Positions 46,700-58,300 of a stretch of DNA of 64,000 nt are shown piece by piece. The translations under genes were made by a program, and so were the position numbers. Below the pieces are notes generated by a model that saw nothing but the letters and a program-made list of their open reading frames with translations, was not told the origin of the DNA and did no database searches. Source of the DNA: Mesorhabditis belari (lineage: Eukaryota; Nematoda; Chromadorea; Rhabditida; Rhabditidae); the NCBI GenBank assembly GCA_958450365.1, contig CAUEEP010000911.1:1117001-1181000 (forward strand). The letters run 5' to 3'. Position 1 is the stretch's first letter; every line of letters begins with the position of its first letter.

Positions 46700-47180
46700 T
46701 GCGGCTGCGCAGATTTCCAGCAGCTGGCGGCGCTTCGACTCCTAAATAGGCCGACTGCGCTCCGGTCCCACCAGCTGAGAACTAAAAAAAGTTCAATGAG
46801 TGCGTAAAGCCAAGTTTTAAGTGCCAATTGGCAAAAAAGGAAATTAACTTTAAGCTAACTTATAAAATCCCCATGGACAAAAATAAAAGTTGGCTTCTAT
46901 AAACCAACAAACGAAAAAACTTCTACAAGCTAACTTATAAAAAATCGGTAAGAATAAAGTCAAAATGGGTCAACGGGAGGAAGAACAAAAATAGTAAGAA
47001 AAACTGCCCGCTCCTCCAGCTCCAGTAGACTTAGCGGCTCCTCCAGCTCCAGTAGACTTAGCGGCTCCTCCAGCTCCAGTAGACTTAGCGGCCCCTCCAG
47101 CTCCAGTAGGCTTAGCGGCTCCTCCAGATGTTGCTTCAGGGGTGGTGTAGATGGACGTGGATTCTCCGCTTTCAATTTTC
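46700..47180 (-). pseudogene. Gly/Ala-rich gene fragment with 27-bp coding minisatellite
   Basis: The minus strand reads 'YTTPEATSGGAAKPTGAGG', then repeats of 'AGGAAKSTG' (27-bp units at about 47009-47125). After an intron with acceptor at 46782-46783 it continues 'FSAGGTGAQSAYLGVEA'. The inverted copy at 52153-52296 continues to a stop in a cleaner form. No start or upstream exons found. Confidence 0.55.
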
Positions 47181-47299
47181 AGATCTCAGGAAGCTGCGAA
47201 GGTGAGAACTACAAAGTACGGTGAGAAGGCGAAAACCCTCGATTTGCAGCCGCTGAAGAGTTCAGCTTGATTTCGAAATTAAAACATTTCGAAAAACTT

Positions 47300-47600
47300 C
47301 AATTTCCCTTTCATCCTGTCGCCCACGCAACTCAAAAGTTTTCTCAAAAAAATCAAATTTTTACAAAATTTCTCGAAAAGTGAATTTTCGTCAAATTTCC
47401 CTCGTTTTTGGTGTGGCCCTAACGAATTTTTCTCGAATTTTCAAAAATTTCATTTTCGATGCTTTTTTGTCGTAAAATATAGATTTAGAAGATTTTGAAA
47501 TGGAAAAATTCGCAAATTACAGCTTTCACAGAGTAAAAGCGTTGAGAAAAAGATTACCAGAGATTTCCTTAAAAATTTGACAACTTTGGAACGCACTGAC
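47300..47600 (-). other. Third, decayed copy of the 94-aa cassette ORF
   Basis: Matches 4312-4620 at the DNA level ('tttttggtgtggccctaacg'), but the frame is broken. Confidence 0.45.
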
Positions 47601-47808
47601 ACTTTCACATTCAATTAGATTTCTAAAAAGTACGGATGATATTAAATCGTTTTCTTTTATTTCACAAAAGATTTAAAAAATTTATTTTGACAAATTGAAA
47701 GAAATTGAATTGAAAACAAATATAAAACATAAAATACCAATAATCTGTCAATTCAAAAAATGATAACAATCATAGAAAGCAACTAAATAATCAGAAAAAT
47801 TTGGTTCC

Positions 47809-47945
47809 CTATTTCTCTAAATTTGGTTCCCTATCTGTCTAAATTTGGTTCCCTATCTGTCTAAATTTGGTTCCCTATCTGTCTAAATTTGGTTCCCTAT
47901 CTCTCTAAATTTGGTTCCCTATCTCTTTAAATTTGGATTGGTCCA
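47809..47945. repeat. 22-bp minisatellite, about 6 units
   Basis: Unit 'ctaaatttggttccctatct' plus 2 nt. It interrupts the 3' flank of F-box copy D: the flanking 'aaataccaataatctgtcaa' occurs on both sides. Confidence 0.93.
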
Positions 47946-48092
47946 AGGAACCAAATTGACAAATTGAAAGGCAACATATATAAAACATAAAATACCAATA
48001 ATCTGTCAATTCAAAAATGGAAACAATCATAGAAAGCAACTAAATAATCAATAATTAATAAGAATACAATGAATCATCAAAGAGTGATCATT

Positions 48093-48998
48093 TTAGTCGA
48101 CCGGGACGTAGAAGGCCAAGAAGTACGTACAACTCTCATCGTTGTACACACAGATGCAGTCCCTGGTTGAATCAACACGTCGATAGAACATTGAGCTTTC
48201 TTCCCCGAAGAAATCAGAATCACCACAAGACCATCCAAAATTTTCCACAAGATCATTCGCCTGTTTGAGAAGTCGATGACGATTCTCTCCATCGATTCGT
48301 AGCATTCCTGGATATTGTGAAAGGTCACCCCTGAGGTAAGATTTATGTGCATGAAAGAAGATAGCAGCCTCAGGGTTCTTGCTCGGGATTCCATTGGTGG
48401 CGATCTGTTGAGCAGTCAAATCAATGCAGCCACCATATTCATCATTCACTTTAACGTTTTTGATTTGAGTCTTCAACAAGGCATTGTAGTAAAAGCGTAA
48501 TAAATCTTTGGAATGATACTCAATTCCAATCTTCTCGCAATCCTTGAGTCGTGCCACGATGAAATTCTCGATGAGATCTTTGATAACTTGATCTTCTTCA
48601 TCGTCTACATCAAATCTGATATCCAGCCATGCTCCCTTGATCGATGCATGGAGATTTGAGAAGAATTTCTCGTAGGCTTCTTTTGAACTCCATCCCACCC
48701 TCAAGTGATCGCACGATCGAATCTTTTTGACAAAAGAAACGTGAGAAAAGACATTGAGCTCCCTTTTAATTGAATTCGAAAATTTCCTGATTTCGATCCT
48801 CTCATCGTAAAATCCAATCTCAGAGACGCGCTTTCCAAAAATCGACGGACCTCTCACGAGCATCCCTTGGAATTCTTGATTCACCTTGGCCAACTCAAGC
48901 ACACCCCTTGGTTCCATTTGTTCCAACATTTCCAACTTCAAATCGAAACACAACTTCTCCATTGGAAATGACGTCCAATTCTTCATTTCGAACCGCAT
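48093..48998 (-). CDS. F-box-like protein, copy D (301 aa)
   Basis: Start 'MRFEMKNWTSFPMEKLCFDL', F-box at about residues 11-54 ('GVLELAKVNQEFQGMLV'). Central 'NGIPSKNPEAAIFFHAH', then 'YPGMLRIDGENRHRLL', ending 'LAFYVPVD'. Closest to copy C but without its acidic insertion. The start is chosen because TTTATTTACAG lies 9 nt upstream. It looks intact. Confidence 0.82.
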   Translation of the reverse strand: MRFEMKNWTSFPMEKLCFDLKLEMLEQMEPRGVLELAKVNQEFQGMLVRGPSIFGKRVSEIGFYDERIEIRKFSNSIKRELNVFSHVSFVKKIRSCDHLRVGWSSKEAYEKFFSNLHASIKGAWLDIRFDVDDEEDQVIKDLIENFIVARLKDCEKIGIEYHSKDLLRFYYNALLKTQIKNVKVNDEYGGCIDLTAQQIATNGIPSKNPEAAIFFHAHKSYLRGDLSQYPGMLRIDGENRHRLLKQANDLVENFGWSCGDSDFFGEESSMFYRRVDSTRDCICVYNDESCTYFLAFYVPVD

Positions 48999-49522
48999 GA
49001 CTCTTACCTGTAAATAAAAAGATTAGATTTTGTTTTGACATAAAGAGGTGCTTTACGGATAGAAGAAATGTTAGGAAACAGTGAAATTGGCTTCGAAAAG
49101 CCAAACCGTGAAGACCCACAAAAGTTAAAGCTTGGAAAAAAGTCAATGAATCAAGAAATCGACAAAATCGACAAACAAGAAATCGCGCCTCTTTTGCCTC
49201 AACTTTGAACTCAATTATCTCGGTGTTAAGCCGTGGAATTTCAATCTTCTTTGTATCATTGGATTTGTCACGTCTTTGTCTATCGATTAGTAGAAAAACT
49301 ATTGAAATTGGACTGCCCAAAGCGGAGATAATTGAGCTTAATGGTGAGGGGAGGGGACGCGTATAAAAGGTCTTTCTGGCCCCGCCCCATTTTTCAAACA
49401 GTAACTGCATCATCGAACAATATTTCACAAATTTATTCGAAGCAACAATGATAATGAGAAAAGCTAACAAAACATAACAAAAAGCAACAACATTTTAATC
49501 GGTTCTTCTAGCCGATTAGATG
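48999..49522 (-). other. 5' flank of F-box copy D
   Basis: Conserved with 43900-44560, including 'tcaattatctcggtgtt' and the remnant of the gene X tail ('MLAFLIIIVASNKF' frame). A 191-aa read-through frame over 48895-49470 crosses the splice acceptor and is not a real protein. Confidence 0.55.
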
Positions 49523-50222
49523 AAACTAGCCGACTAAAATCAAAAGGGTAAATTGGTGAATGGATTTAAGCTAATCTTTTGTTAATTTCAGCTCAATAGT
49601 TAATCTTAAAACTCACAGAAATTTCCGTAACGACTACAGTTAGAATTGATTAGAATGTTGTTGCTTTTTGTTATGTTTAAGAAGGAGGAAGCTAGCTCGA
49701 AAAGAGACATTTCCAAAAAGAAATTAGCGAATCTAAATTGAAAAATAGGTAAAAAGAAAAGATTTTGAAGGCGGAAAGTGAAGAGAACTGAATTCTTCTT
49801 TGAGCGATCTTTCCTTTTATATCGCTATCGATTGATATCGCTATCGTTCCGCATTATTCGACATCTGCTGGCCAAGGTGGAGGAGAAGAGACAATTTATG
49901 CCAACGGCTCGATTGGATCAAAAAATAAACGAGAAATTTCGAAAGAGAACAATAATTGGATAGAAAATGGGAAATTAGAGAATTTTGGGTTATTGATTTG
50001 ATCAGGATTTTTGAGGTTTTGACGCATGTGCTGGAGAAATCAATTGATTGGGAGATCAACTTTCAATAAATAACAAGCAATGGAAGTGAAAACAGGTGAA
50101 ACCATGGCTATTTCTGCACCAAGATTCCTAGAGCTTACCAGGGTTTGGCTTTGATTTCGTCTAGCCTTACTTGCCCTGACTCACATGGATTTTGGCTTTT
50201 AGGAACTGATGAAACTAGCCTG
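49523..50222. repeat. Segmental duplication, right copy
   Basis: Partner of 45985-46697. It carries the first exon ('MSLFELASSF') but not its downstream exons, so it is a partial copy. Confidence 0.9.
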
Positions 50223-50302
50223 CCATGCTATTTTCTAACGAAAGTAGGAATTCAATCGTGTACCTTGCACAGCACTTTTCCGATGAATGAAAGCACAATG
50301 AC

Positions 50303-51154
50303 TCAGTACTTATAATCTTCCAACAAAAACTCACCATTTTTCCAACGATCAAAGCCATTAGACGAGCCATGCCTTTGCAGACGCTTTTTTGCCGGAAAAG
50401 GTCTACCAACAACTAGCTCCACCGCGACCTCTTCAACATCCCTCGTCTCCCCATCTTCAAACATCGAGGATTCATCATAGAGTGGACTTCTCGTAAAATT
50501 ATGGGGCTCATCCCCGTTTCTTTTTGTTTCTAAAAAGCAATACAGTATAGTCGGTCCAGTTGCATTTACCTTTTACCAAAACCTCTTGCTCAATTTTCTC
50601 TTTTTGATTAATTGATTTGGTAAGGAAACTGTTTTCTTTCCGAATAGTCGCCTCATCTTTTGGCTTGAATACTTTCTAAAACAAAATATTGAAAGTTTAG
50701 CTGAAGAGCCCTTACCTCTCGGATTTTCGTAAGTGGGTGAGAATAACGACTGGTTTGAAACGAGTGTGAGAGGCGCATCGGTGATTGACTTCATCGGTTT
50801 GACCTCTCTAGGCTTTAGATCTAGATCTGAGGTATTCAGTGAAGCAAACTAAAAAAGTTAATTGTAATTTGAAATCCAGTGAAATAAGCTCAAAAATTCC
50901 TCACCGATAAGCTATTCGAGTTGTCGTTATTGAGCGACAAAACACTCAAATTTGGTCTTTGAGCTGCTCTCCTTATTGCTGTCGAAGCTTTGCGTGTTGT
51001 TATGATCGGTGCTGATGCCGTTTGTGGAGACAGCTGATGTAGAAGCATTTAGCGCCTGTGACGATGTTTGCTGGCCAATAATTTGTGTTGGATTTTCTTA
51101 ATTGAACTGGAGAGCAGCCATAAGATGAGGGTCGAGGCAGCGAAAAGCCTCCAT
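50303..51154 (-). pseudogene. Gene X, copy 2: longer but also broken
   Basis: Exons (minus): 50905-51154, 50716-50848, 50570-50675, 50303-50529. Exon 1 starts 'MEAFRCLDPHLMAALQFN', meets an in-frame TAA, then continues 'ENPTQIIGQQTSSQALNAST'. A later frame change leads to 'LSVLSLNNDNSNSLS'. Exon 2 has 'FASLNTSDLDLKPREVKPMK'; exon 3 'KVFKPKDEATIRKENSFL'; exon 4 'NGDEPHNFTRSPLYDESS' ... 'HGSSNGFDRWKNGEFLLEDY'. Introns of 40 nt are preserved. Exons 2 and 3 do not join in phase. The membrane tail of copy 1 is replaced by other DNA after 'EDYKY'. It sits upstream of F-box copy D. Confidence 0.6.
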
Positions 51155-51501
51155 TTTACCTAAAAATAAAGTGTAATGGGACCATTCATTCATTTTAAAC
51201 TAAAATTTTCAAGTTTTCGAATAAAACTCAAACTCCTGCCAGTGCTACCTAGAGCGTTTCATCCAAATAGAATGCCTTAACTTAACAAAAGACGTTTCAA
51301 ACACTCAACTGTTTTGCAAAATACGCATAACTCTAATTTGACCACTTTTGTTGAAATCCCTTTTGTTCGTGCATCATTTGTTGAAATCCCTTTCCTTCAA
51401 CAGCATAATAGAACGAACCACTATCCGTACATAGGAATTTCACAATAGCCATATACAAACTAAAGTCAATAACTTGATAAAAAAAACAGTAACAAACTTA
51501 C

Positions 51502-51846
51502 TTTTTAGTGTTCTCGGAAGAATCAGTCCAAAGATTTAAAGCTTTTACAATTAGAAAGTTAGAGGCATGATCGGTTGTTACAGCAATGACTTCTTGAATC
51601 TGATTAGTTTCTTTTAGTGTTACTTCCGAGGCGTGTTCGCTAAAAAGCACATAATAAATGCAAACACAAAAAAAACCTGTCGTTGATTGTCGCGAGTAAA
51701 TCTGGATGTTTTTCGCACAAATGATACAGTTTTCCGCTTGTTGAATAGTTGGTGTTCTTGGACGGTTTTTTCAGGCGATGCAGGCACTTCTTGCATATGG
51801 GACCGCCTCCATCGTCTCTGAAGAAACCATTGTAGTCGATTTTCAT
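51502..51846 (-). CDS. hAT-transposase-derived fragment (BED finger + DDE start, 2 exons)
   Basis: Exon 51677-51846 has 'GGPICKKCLHRLKKPS' and 'SGKLYHLCEKH', a C-x2-C ... H-x4-H BED zinc finger. Exon 51502-51639 joins in phase and has 'QEVIAVTTDHASNFLIVKAL', the hAT catalytic T-D-x-A-S-N motif. Both have good splice sites and no stop. The rest of the transposase (Glu region, dimerisation domain) is not found, so this is an element remnant or a small co-opted gene. Confidence 0.6.
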
Positions 51847-52009
51847 CTAGAAAAACAAAATTGACAACCTGGGAAAAGAAGAAAAACAAGTCTGTGAAAA
51901 CAATTATAAAAGCTAGAATTTTTGGCGCGTTTTGAAGGCCTGAGATATACGGTAGATTTAGCGTCTTATAGAAAGCGGCTTAATTTACCGATTTTTTATA
52001 AGAGCTTAT

Positions 52010-52296
52010 AGAAGTTTTTTTGTTTGTTGGTTTATAGCAGCCAACTTTGATTTTTGTCCATGGGGATTTTATAAGTTAGCTTAAAGTTAATTTGCTTTTT
52101 TGCCAATTGGCACTTAAAACTTGGCTTTACGCACTCATTGAACTTTTTTTAGTTCTCGGCTGGTGGGACCGGAGCGCAGTCGGCCTATTTTGGAGTCGAA
52201 GCGCAGCCAGCTACTGGAAATCAATTGGCCTACTTCTCCGTCGGAGCCTACAACAACCCCACCGCAACTGGTGGGAAGGACACGCGCATTGCTTGA
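52010..52296 (+). pseudogene. Inverted copy of the Gly-rich gene terminal exon
   Basis: 52010-52235 is the reverse complement of 46700-46915, including the intron. The exon 52153-52296 opens after TTTTTTTAG and reads 'FSAGGTGAQSAYFGVEAQ', 'NQLAYFSVGAYNNPTATG', 'GKDTRIA' and stop. Codon use is good. No upstream exon exists on this strand. Confidence 0.5.
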
Positions 52297-52823
52297 CGAC
52301 GGGGAGGATACGGTAGCTATTAAGCGGAAAGCAGCCACGGATTTCTGAAAAAGTACGGAAGCTTTGTGGAATGGTGAGCCTTGTGTGTAAGAAGCATCTG
52401 TTACTATTCCAAGCAAATTACGAGGACCAATTTTTGGCCGATCAACTGCTGAAATGGGAAGCAAAAACGTTTTGTCTGACATCAATCAAATCTATAGAAA
52501 AAATTTAGTAATAACAAAACAGAAATACCTTTGATCACTGACTTGAAGCATACGTTGTTTCTCTTGAGCAAAATGGGCAGCAAGTCCCACCGTTCAAATG
52601 GCATCTTGACGATGATCCAATCTTAAACGTGCAATTTAGTCAGAAACCAAGTAAAAAAGGAAAGCTATTCGGTTGTCAGTTTATCGGGACTTATAAAGAA
52701 AAGCAACGACCTAACTCCGTGCAATTAAAATGAAAAACATGGACGAAATGGCTTTATATATGTTAGGTTATTTTGCAAATTTGATGATTGGATATACTGT
52801 GATTGGATTCGAAATATTGGATT
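52297..52823. other. No supported gene
   Basis: Shows neither splice-bounded frames nor repeats that I can place. Confidence 0.4.
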
Positions 52824-52943
52824 GCCTGTAAAATGGGCAGAAGTCGTCAATAATAATGAAACTTATTTGGAATGATTTTATGGTTTTATGTTGAATAAAT
52901 TTTATTTCAAAGTCCCGCAGTTTTCAATTCACCAACCCAATAG
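52824..52943. mobile_element. MITE M1 fragment (one end)
   Basis: 'tgcctgtaaaatgggcagaa' to 'attcaccaacccaata', matching one end of 25362-25881. Confidence 0.85.
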
Positions 52944-53115
52944 TTATGAAACGCACAAGTCTCATAAAAGTAGCCTTTCCTTTCCTTTCATTTCATTTTC
53001 CCATTCTCTATGTTCTTGTGAGTTTAGGTTATTGCATTGATTGGTAAATTTCTGTATGAATTTGTGTCGTCTTTTGATCACCGCTTATTCGTGTATGAAT
53101 AAAGCATTATTATTA

Positions 53116-53636
53116 TTGGGTTGGGGAGAATGAGTCGGCGCCGAAAATCAAAAAAAAGATCTGAAACTTCTATTCGACTTCGTCAAATAATATGCGTTTG
53201 ATATCAGTAGAATGGTGAACTAATTCTCTACAAAATGACATTTAAAAGAAAATTCAAACAGCGCCTCCGCTCAAGAAAAAGCCATTTTTTCACAAAAACT
53301 ACAAACTGTGATCTAGAAAAAACCATTGGTGGGATCTTCCTGCAAATTTGGCAACTTAAGTAATTGAATGTGCTCTATCTTTTTTATATAAACACCAAAG
53401 AAGGTTTATGTGAAAGAAACTGTTCAAATGATGAGTCGGACTCTTTGCCATTTTAACCAGCTGCGTTTGGAAGTTCATAAACTCCACGAAAGAAACACTT
53501 TGTGGAATCTCTCAAAAGTCATTTTGTAGAGAAATAGTGGATCCTTTTGATGAAACCAAACGTATGTTTAAAGAAGGCTTTATGTGTGCAAAAAGTCCCT
53601 TTAAAGTTGGGCGCCAACTCATCCTCCCCAACCCAA
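53116..53636. mobile_element. Mariner-type MITE
   Basis: TA-flanked ends 'ttgggttggggagaatgagt' / 'actcatcctccccaacccaa'. 521 bp, non-coding. Confidence 0.88.
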
Positions 53637-53942
53637 TATATATATTTCGTTGAAAAACCCTTGATTTATTTGTTTCTATATAAGAATATTCGGTATAACG
53701 ATTTCAAATCCGATCCCGAGCAAATCATTATATTGAGAGTCGACTCTATATTTCTAGAAATTATTGAGAAAATTGATCTATTGTAACTAGAGCTATAAAT
53801 TACATTCAAATATCTAGTAAAGTTGATTTCATTCTTGTGATAAAGTTGCTTTCGGATACATGGTGCATGCTCTGATCACTGAGCGAACCATTCTGACTCA
53901 AAGTTTCGTTCTGAGCTCCAGGTTTTGTTTATTTGTGCTAAG

Positions 53943-55064
53943 TTAATTAATTTATATGTTGTATCCGATTTGGATTGAACTCACCGCGGATATCCGATTT
54001 GGATTTCAAACCAAATCGGATATCTGATTTGGATTGAAACATTATTTTACAGTAGGGTGTCATGTTTTTAAAAGGTTTTTAATCATTTTCTAGAAATTTT
54101 ATAGAGGTTTAACTCTGGCAACCTAGAACAGTCCGTTAGCACCACCTTTGCCCAAAAAAGTACTTTATTTACGCGTTTTGACATGCTTCTGTATTTTTTT
54201 TATGTCTTTATGCTGTTTACCCTATTTTATGTTGTTGTTTTACAGATGAAGTCACGCTTCTATGAGAAACTCACAGTTTATTGGAGCGAAAAAAGACGAG
54301 CCAAATTCCGACAGCCGAAATCTACAAGCTGATGGTTGATAAAATTAAAAATTTTAACGATTCAACACTGGAGACTTCAAAAATGAGCTATCATGAAACC
54401 AACTTGCTGAAGCGATACACTCTTTCAATCGAAAACACGAAAGTCACGCTTTATCACGAAGACGAACGACGGAAAGCCGGTAGCGAACCAGAAAGGCAAC
54501 GAGTAATTCAACAAGAAGAACTCTTCAACATTCTTCATGTTCAACATTCTTCAACATTCTTCATGTTAAACTTGGACATGCAGGGATATGCGTGATCTCC
54601 TCTGCAATTTCAGATGCCATCACAGTCTTAGTTGCAAGAACAAATAGTTGTTTTTTCCATGTTTTTTTTACATTTTCACAATTACATTTTGTTTAGTTAC
54701 ATTGTTTTTATCGTTTAAAGTGTAGTTTCACCAATTTGCTTACTTAACCAGTTATTTTATTGTTTATGATTATTTTCATTTACGATAAAGTTGCCGCTAA
54801 TTAAATAAAGGGCTTTGAATTGAATTCACCTTAAAATACAGGAAAACCTTTTCGGGCAAAGGTGGTGCTAACGGACTGTTCTAGGTTGCCAGAGTTAAAC
54901 CTCTGTAAAATTTCTAGAAAATGATTAAAAACCTTTTAAAAACATGACACCCTACTGTAAAATAATGTTTCAATCCAAATCAGATATCCGATTTGGATTG
55001 AAATCCAAATCGGATATCCGCGGTGAGTTCAATCCAAATCGGATACAACATATAAATTAATTTT
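53943..55064 (+). mobile_element. Element with ~220-bp terminal inverted repeats and an integrase-like ORF
   Basis: The arms (53943-54160 and 54845-55064) are nearly perfect reverse complements. Near each tip the 'atccgatttggatt' motif is repeated in both orientations (about four times), which looks like an array of transposase sites. The plus-strand ORF 54281-54595 (104 aa) ends with 'VIQQEELFNILHVQH', like the helix before the zinc-binding HHCC region of retroviral-type integrases. The rest of an integrase is missing. A solo arm is at 29905-30115. Confidence 0.7.
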
Positions 55065-55388
55065 ATAACTTTATATTACAAGAAACAAATTTATCAGATG
55101 AAAAAATGAGTCTAAAACTAGAGAGAAATGCAAGAAAAAGGGAAACAAAAGAAGAAAGAGCAATTGGATCGATCGAATCTCTTTTGCAAAAAAGCGAAAG
55201 AGGGAAAAGTTGCACAAAAGAAGCGCTTATTTCCTTGTGTTTTCGTCGCTTTTTCCGTTCTTAACAATTTGGTTTACGTTCATTTTTAGTTATTTCAAAA
55301 TTATCAGTAAAATCAATATTTCTAAATTTACTCCTAGGTTTATTTCGTTTCGAAGTTATTTTAATCGAAATTTGAAAAGTCATTTCGT

Positions 55389-58300
55389 ATGATGATTTTG
55401 GATGAAATGGCCCATATTGGGGGCGGAGCTTTCGGTGATGTTTTCCTACTCAAGGAATTTAATCCGTGAGTTACTGATAGGCTTATGCGATTGTAATTGT
55501 AACGTCGCATCATTTGTTAATATTTTTAATTGATAAAATAATGGTAAAATATTTCCTAGTTATGCTAACAACTCTCATTTAGTCCAATAGTAATGAAAGA
55601 AGTCGCATATTCCTGCAATCTTATCGATCAAGAGGAAGAAATGAAAATATTGAAAGAATTGGTCGATGAAAATATCGTGAAATTTATGGATCAACCATTG
55701 AGTTTTGAGTATAATGGAGGAAGATTTCCGATATTTATGGAATATTGTGACGAAGGATCGTTGCGGGATGGTGAGAAATATTAAAAATATCTACTATATA
55801 TAAAGCAGAAGAGACGTCCGTCTGTCCGTCTGTCCGTCTGTGTGCAAACGTGACGCTCCATGATTACGTCTCTCTGTCTGTCTGTGTGCAAACGTGACGC
55901 TCCATGATTACGTCTCTCTGTCTGTCTGTCTGTGTGCAAACGTGACGCTCCATGATTACGTCTCTCTGTCTGTCTGTGTGCAAACGTGACGCTCCATGAT
56001 TACGTCTCTCTGTCTGTCTGTGTGCAAACGTGACGCTCCATGATTACGTCTCTCTGTCTGTCTGTGTGCAAACGTGACGCTCCATGATTACGTCTCTCTG
56101 TCTGTCTGTCTGTGTGCAAACGTGACGCTCCATGATTACGTCTCTCTGTCCGTCTGTGTGCAAACGTGACGCGTCGTAATTACGTTTTCTCTATCGGTCA
56201 AAAATGCAAAGTATTCAGCTTTTGCAGGCAATATTTTGCTCCCGGGGTCAGCAACGGGAAATCTGACTTTTAGGTTCATTTTTAAAAAGGGGGCGGGGCT
56301 TAACACGGATTACGGTAGTTTTAGTCATTTGAAAGAAAGTTTTCTGCTAAAAAGTCGTTTTGTGCGCTCGACGAAAACAACTCTGTTCTCTGTTCCTTTT
56401 TTGCGTTCCTTTTTACTTGATCTTCTCATTTTCTATGGTACATAGATCCTTTAAACTATGAGTGTTCCTCGAACCCGTCTCAAAGGGACGTAAGGGGCCC
56501 GAAGGTCCCCGAATGGATTCTCTGCTGGTGAAAATATAAAGAAGCAATAACCTTGCTCTGAGACTTTAAAAGAATCTGTTGTTTAAGAGATGGTTTTATT
56601 CTGCTGAACTATTATCATTAAAGTCAAATATTTTCTTTTATTTTCTTATATTCAGTAATCTCGGATGTGACCCTCAATTATTCGATGTCAACTCTCACAA
56701 AATGGGCGATTGAAATATTCGCAGCTCTCATTTATTTGAAATCGAAACGAATCGCGCATCGAGATGTAAAACCGGGAAAGTTTGGTGGAAATTAGAAAAA
56801 AGACTGATAAAATTTAGCATTTTTGTAACTGGTGCTTTTCATTTGAAATTGGGTGATTTTGGAGTATGTGAGCGATTTGTGGATGATGGAAAAAGGATTG
56901 CTTTTGCCGGTACAGAGCGATACATGGCCCCTGAGCTGTTCAATGACATTGACAAACTCACTGAAATGGTAAATATAATTTGTTATATAATGACATTGTA
57001 TTGATAATTGCAATTTTATTTTAGAATTGAAAATTTTTTATTTTAAAAATTAGGATTTCTACCAATGTGATGTCTTCGCAAGCGGTCTTGTGCTTTGGGA
57101 GACGACCATGAGAAAGTGAGAATTGCATTAGATTGTAGATTCTTGACTAATTTTTTAAATTGAAAGAAATCTGCCGACCAAATCGAATTCTCTTACTTTT
57201 CCGGGAACAACTTCAACCGATGTGAAAATGTTTTTTGAGATAATTCAACGGTGAATTTATCAATAACCCAAAAATGAGTTCAAAGTCTTAATAGACCATA
57301 TGTAAATACAGCAATATAAATTTAATATTGCTGTATTTACTGCTTCAATAACTTTTACATAAAAATTTCATATTAAACTTTAATTAGTGCCCTTTAGATG
57401 TTCATCCCCAAAAATTTGTATCAAATCGCGATCAAAAGCTGAAGATGCTCTATTTGAAGTCGAAGAATTAAACAAAGTATGGTCAAAAACGAGAAAACTA
57501 TTATTGCTTTTAGAAATTCAACACTTTCATCCAAAAACCCTATCGCGATCAGAATCAAAAATGGATCGAACTACCCGAGGGGTTGTGCATTGAAACCACA
57601 ACTTCCGGCTCAACATTTATGGTTCCTGATGGCCTATCGCTAGAAATGGGAAGTGTAAAACGAACAAAATCCACTCAAGTTGATCCAACCATTGATGCTA
57701 CACTCCAAAATCAGTTCAATCAATGGATTTCAAAAGCTGAACGAAAGTCAAACTTCGAAAATTTAATGGGAAAGCTTCAGGACGGAGAAGACATTTTGCC
57801 CGTCTATTTTTATAATTTCCTCGCTCTACCAGAATCCATAAAATGCTTTGATGATGAAAAGTTCGAAGATGTAAATTTACTTCGAGAAAAATTGAGAAAC
57901 GCTTTTTTGAAAGCTCTCCCAAGCAAAGATTTTTCGATTTCAGAGAAAAGAGAACTACTGGCACACCTCAAAGCAATGCACAATCAGTATGCTGAAAAAT
58001 TCTCTGGCTGGTCAGCGAGAGGAGATATCAGAGGCTTTTACAGTAGTTATACAAAATTTGAGGCTAAAGAAAAGTTACCCAAAGAGTCTCTTCATTACAT
58101 TTTAAAACTCTACTCGAAACTTCTCGATTTCGATTTTGCGTTGCAGGACTTTTGTTTTGAATTCGCTTTGCATACTTTATGGAAATGTCAATCGAGGAAT
58201 TTTTCTTCAAAAGAACTGTTGATGCTTCTGAATATTGGCATTGAAAACATCGAACAATTAGGAGATATCTATACAAAGCGTCGTCAATTCAATCTTGTCT

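Noticed and set aside
48895..49470. 191-aa minus-strand ORF
   Set aside because: It reads through the F-box gene's splice acceptor and uses its N-terminal DNA in another frame. Only chance keeps it open.
52092..52348. Overlapping ORFs 52092-52316, 52163-52348 and minus 52135-52485
   Set aside because: Shadows of the GC-richer Gly-rich exon at 52153-52296, which has the better codon use and the splice acceptor.
57387..57593. 68-aa ORF as the end of the kinase
   Set aside because: A 37-nt intron (57477-57513) with GT...TTTTAG joins exon 7 to the long exon in phase. The ORF is the unspliced read-through.
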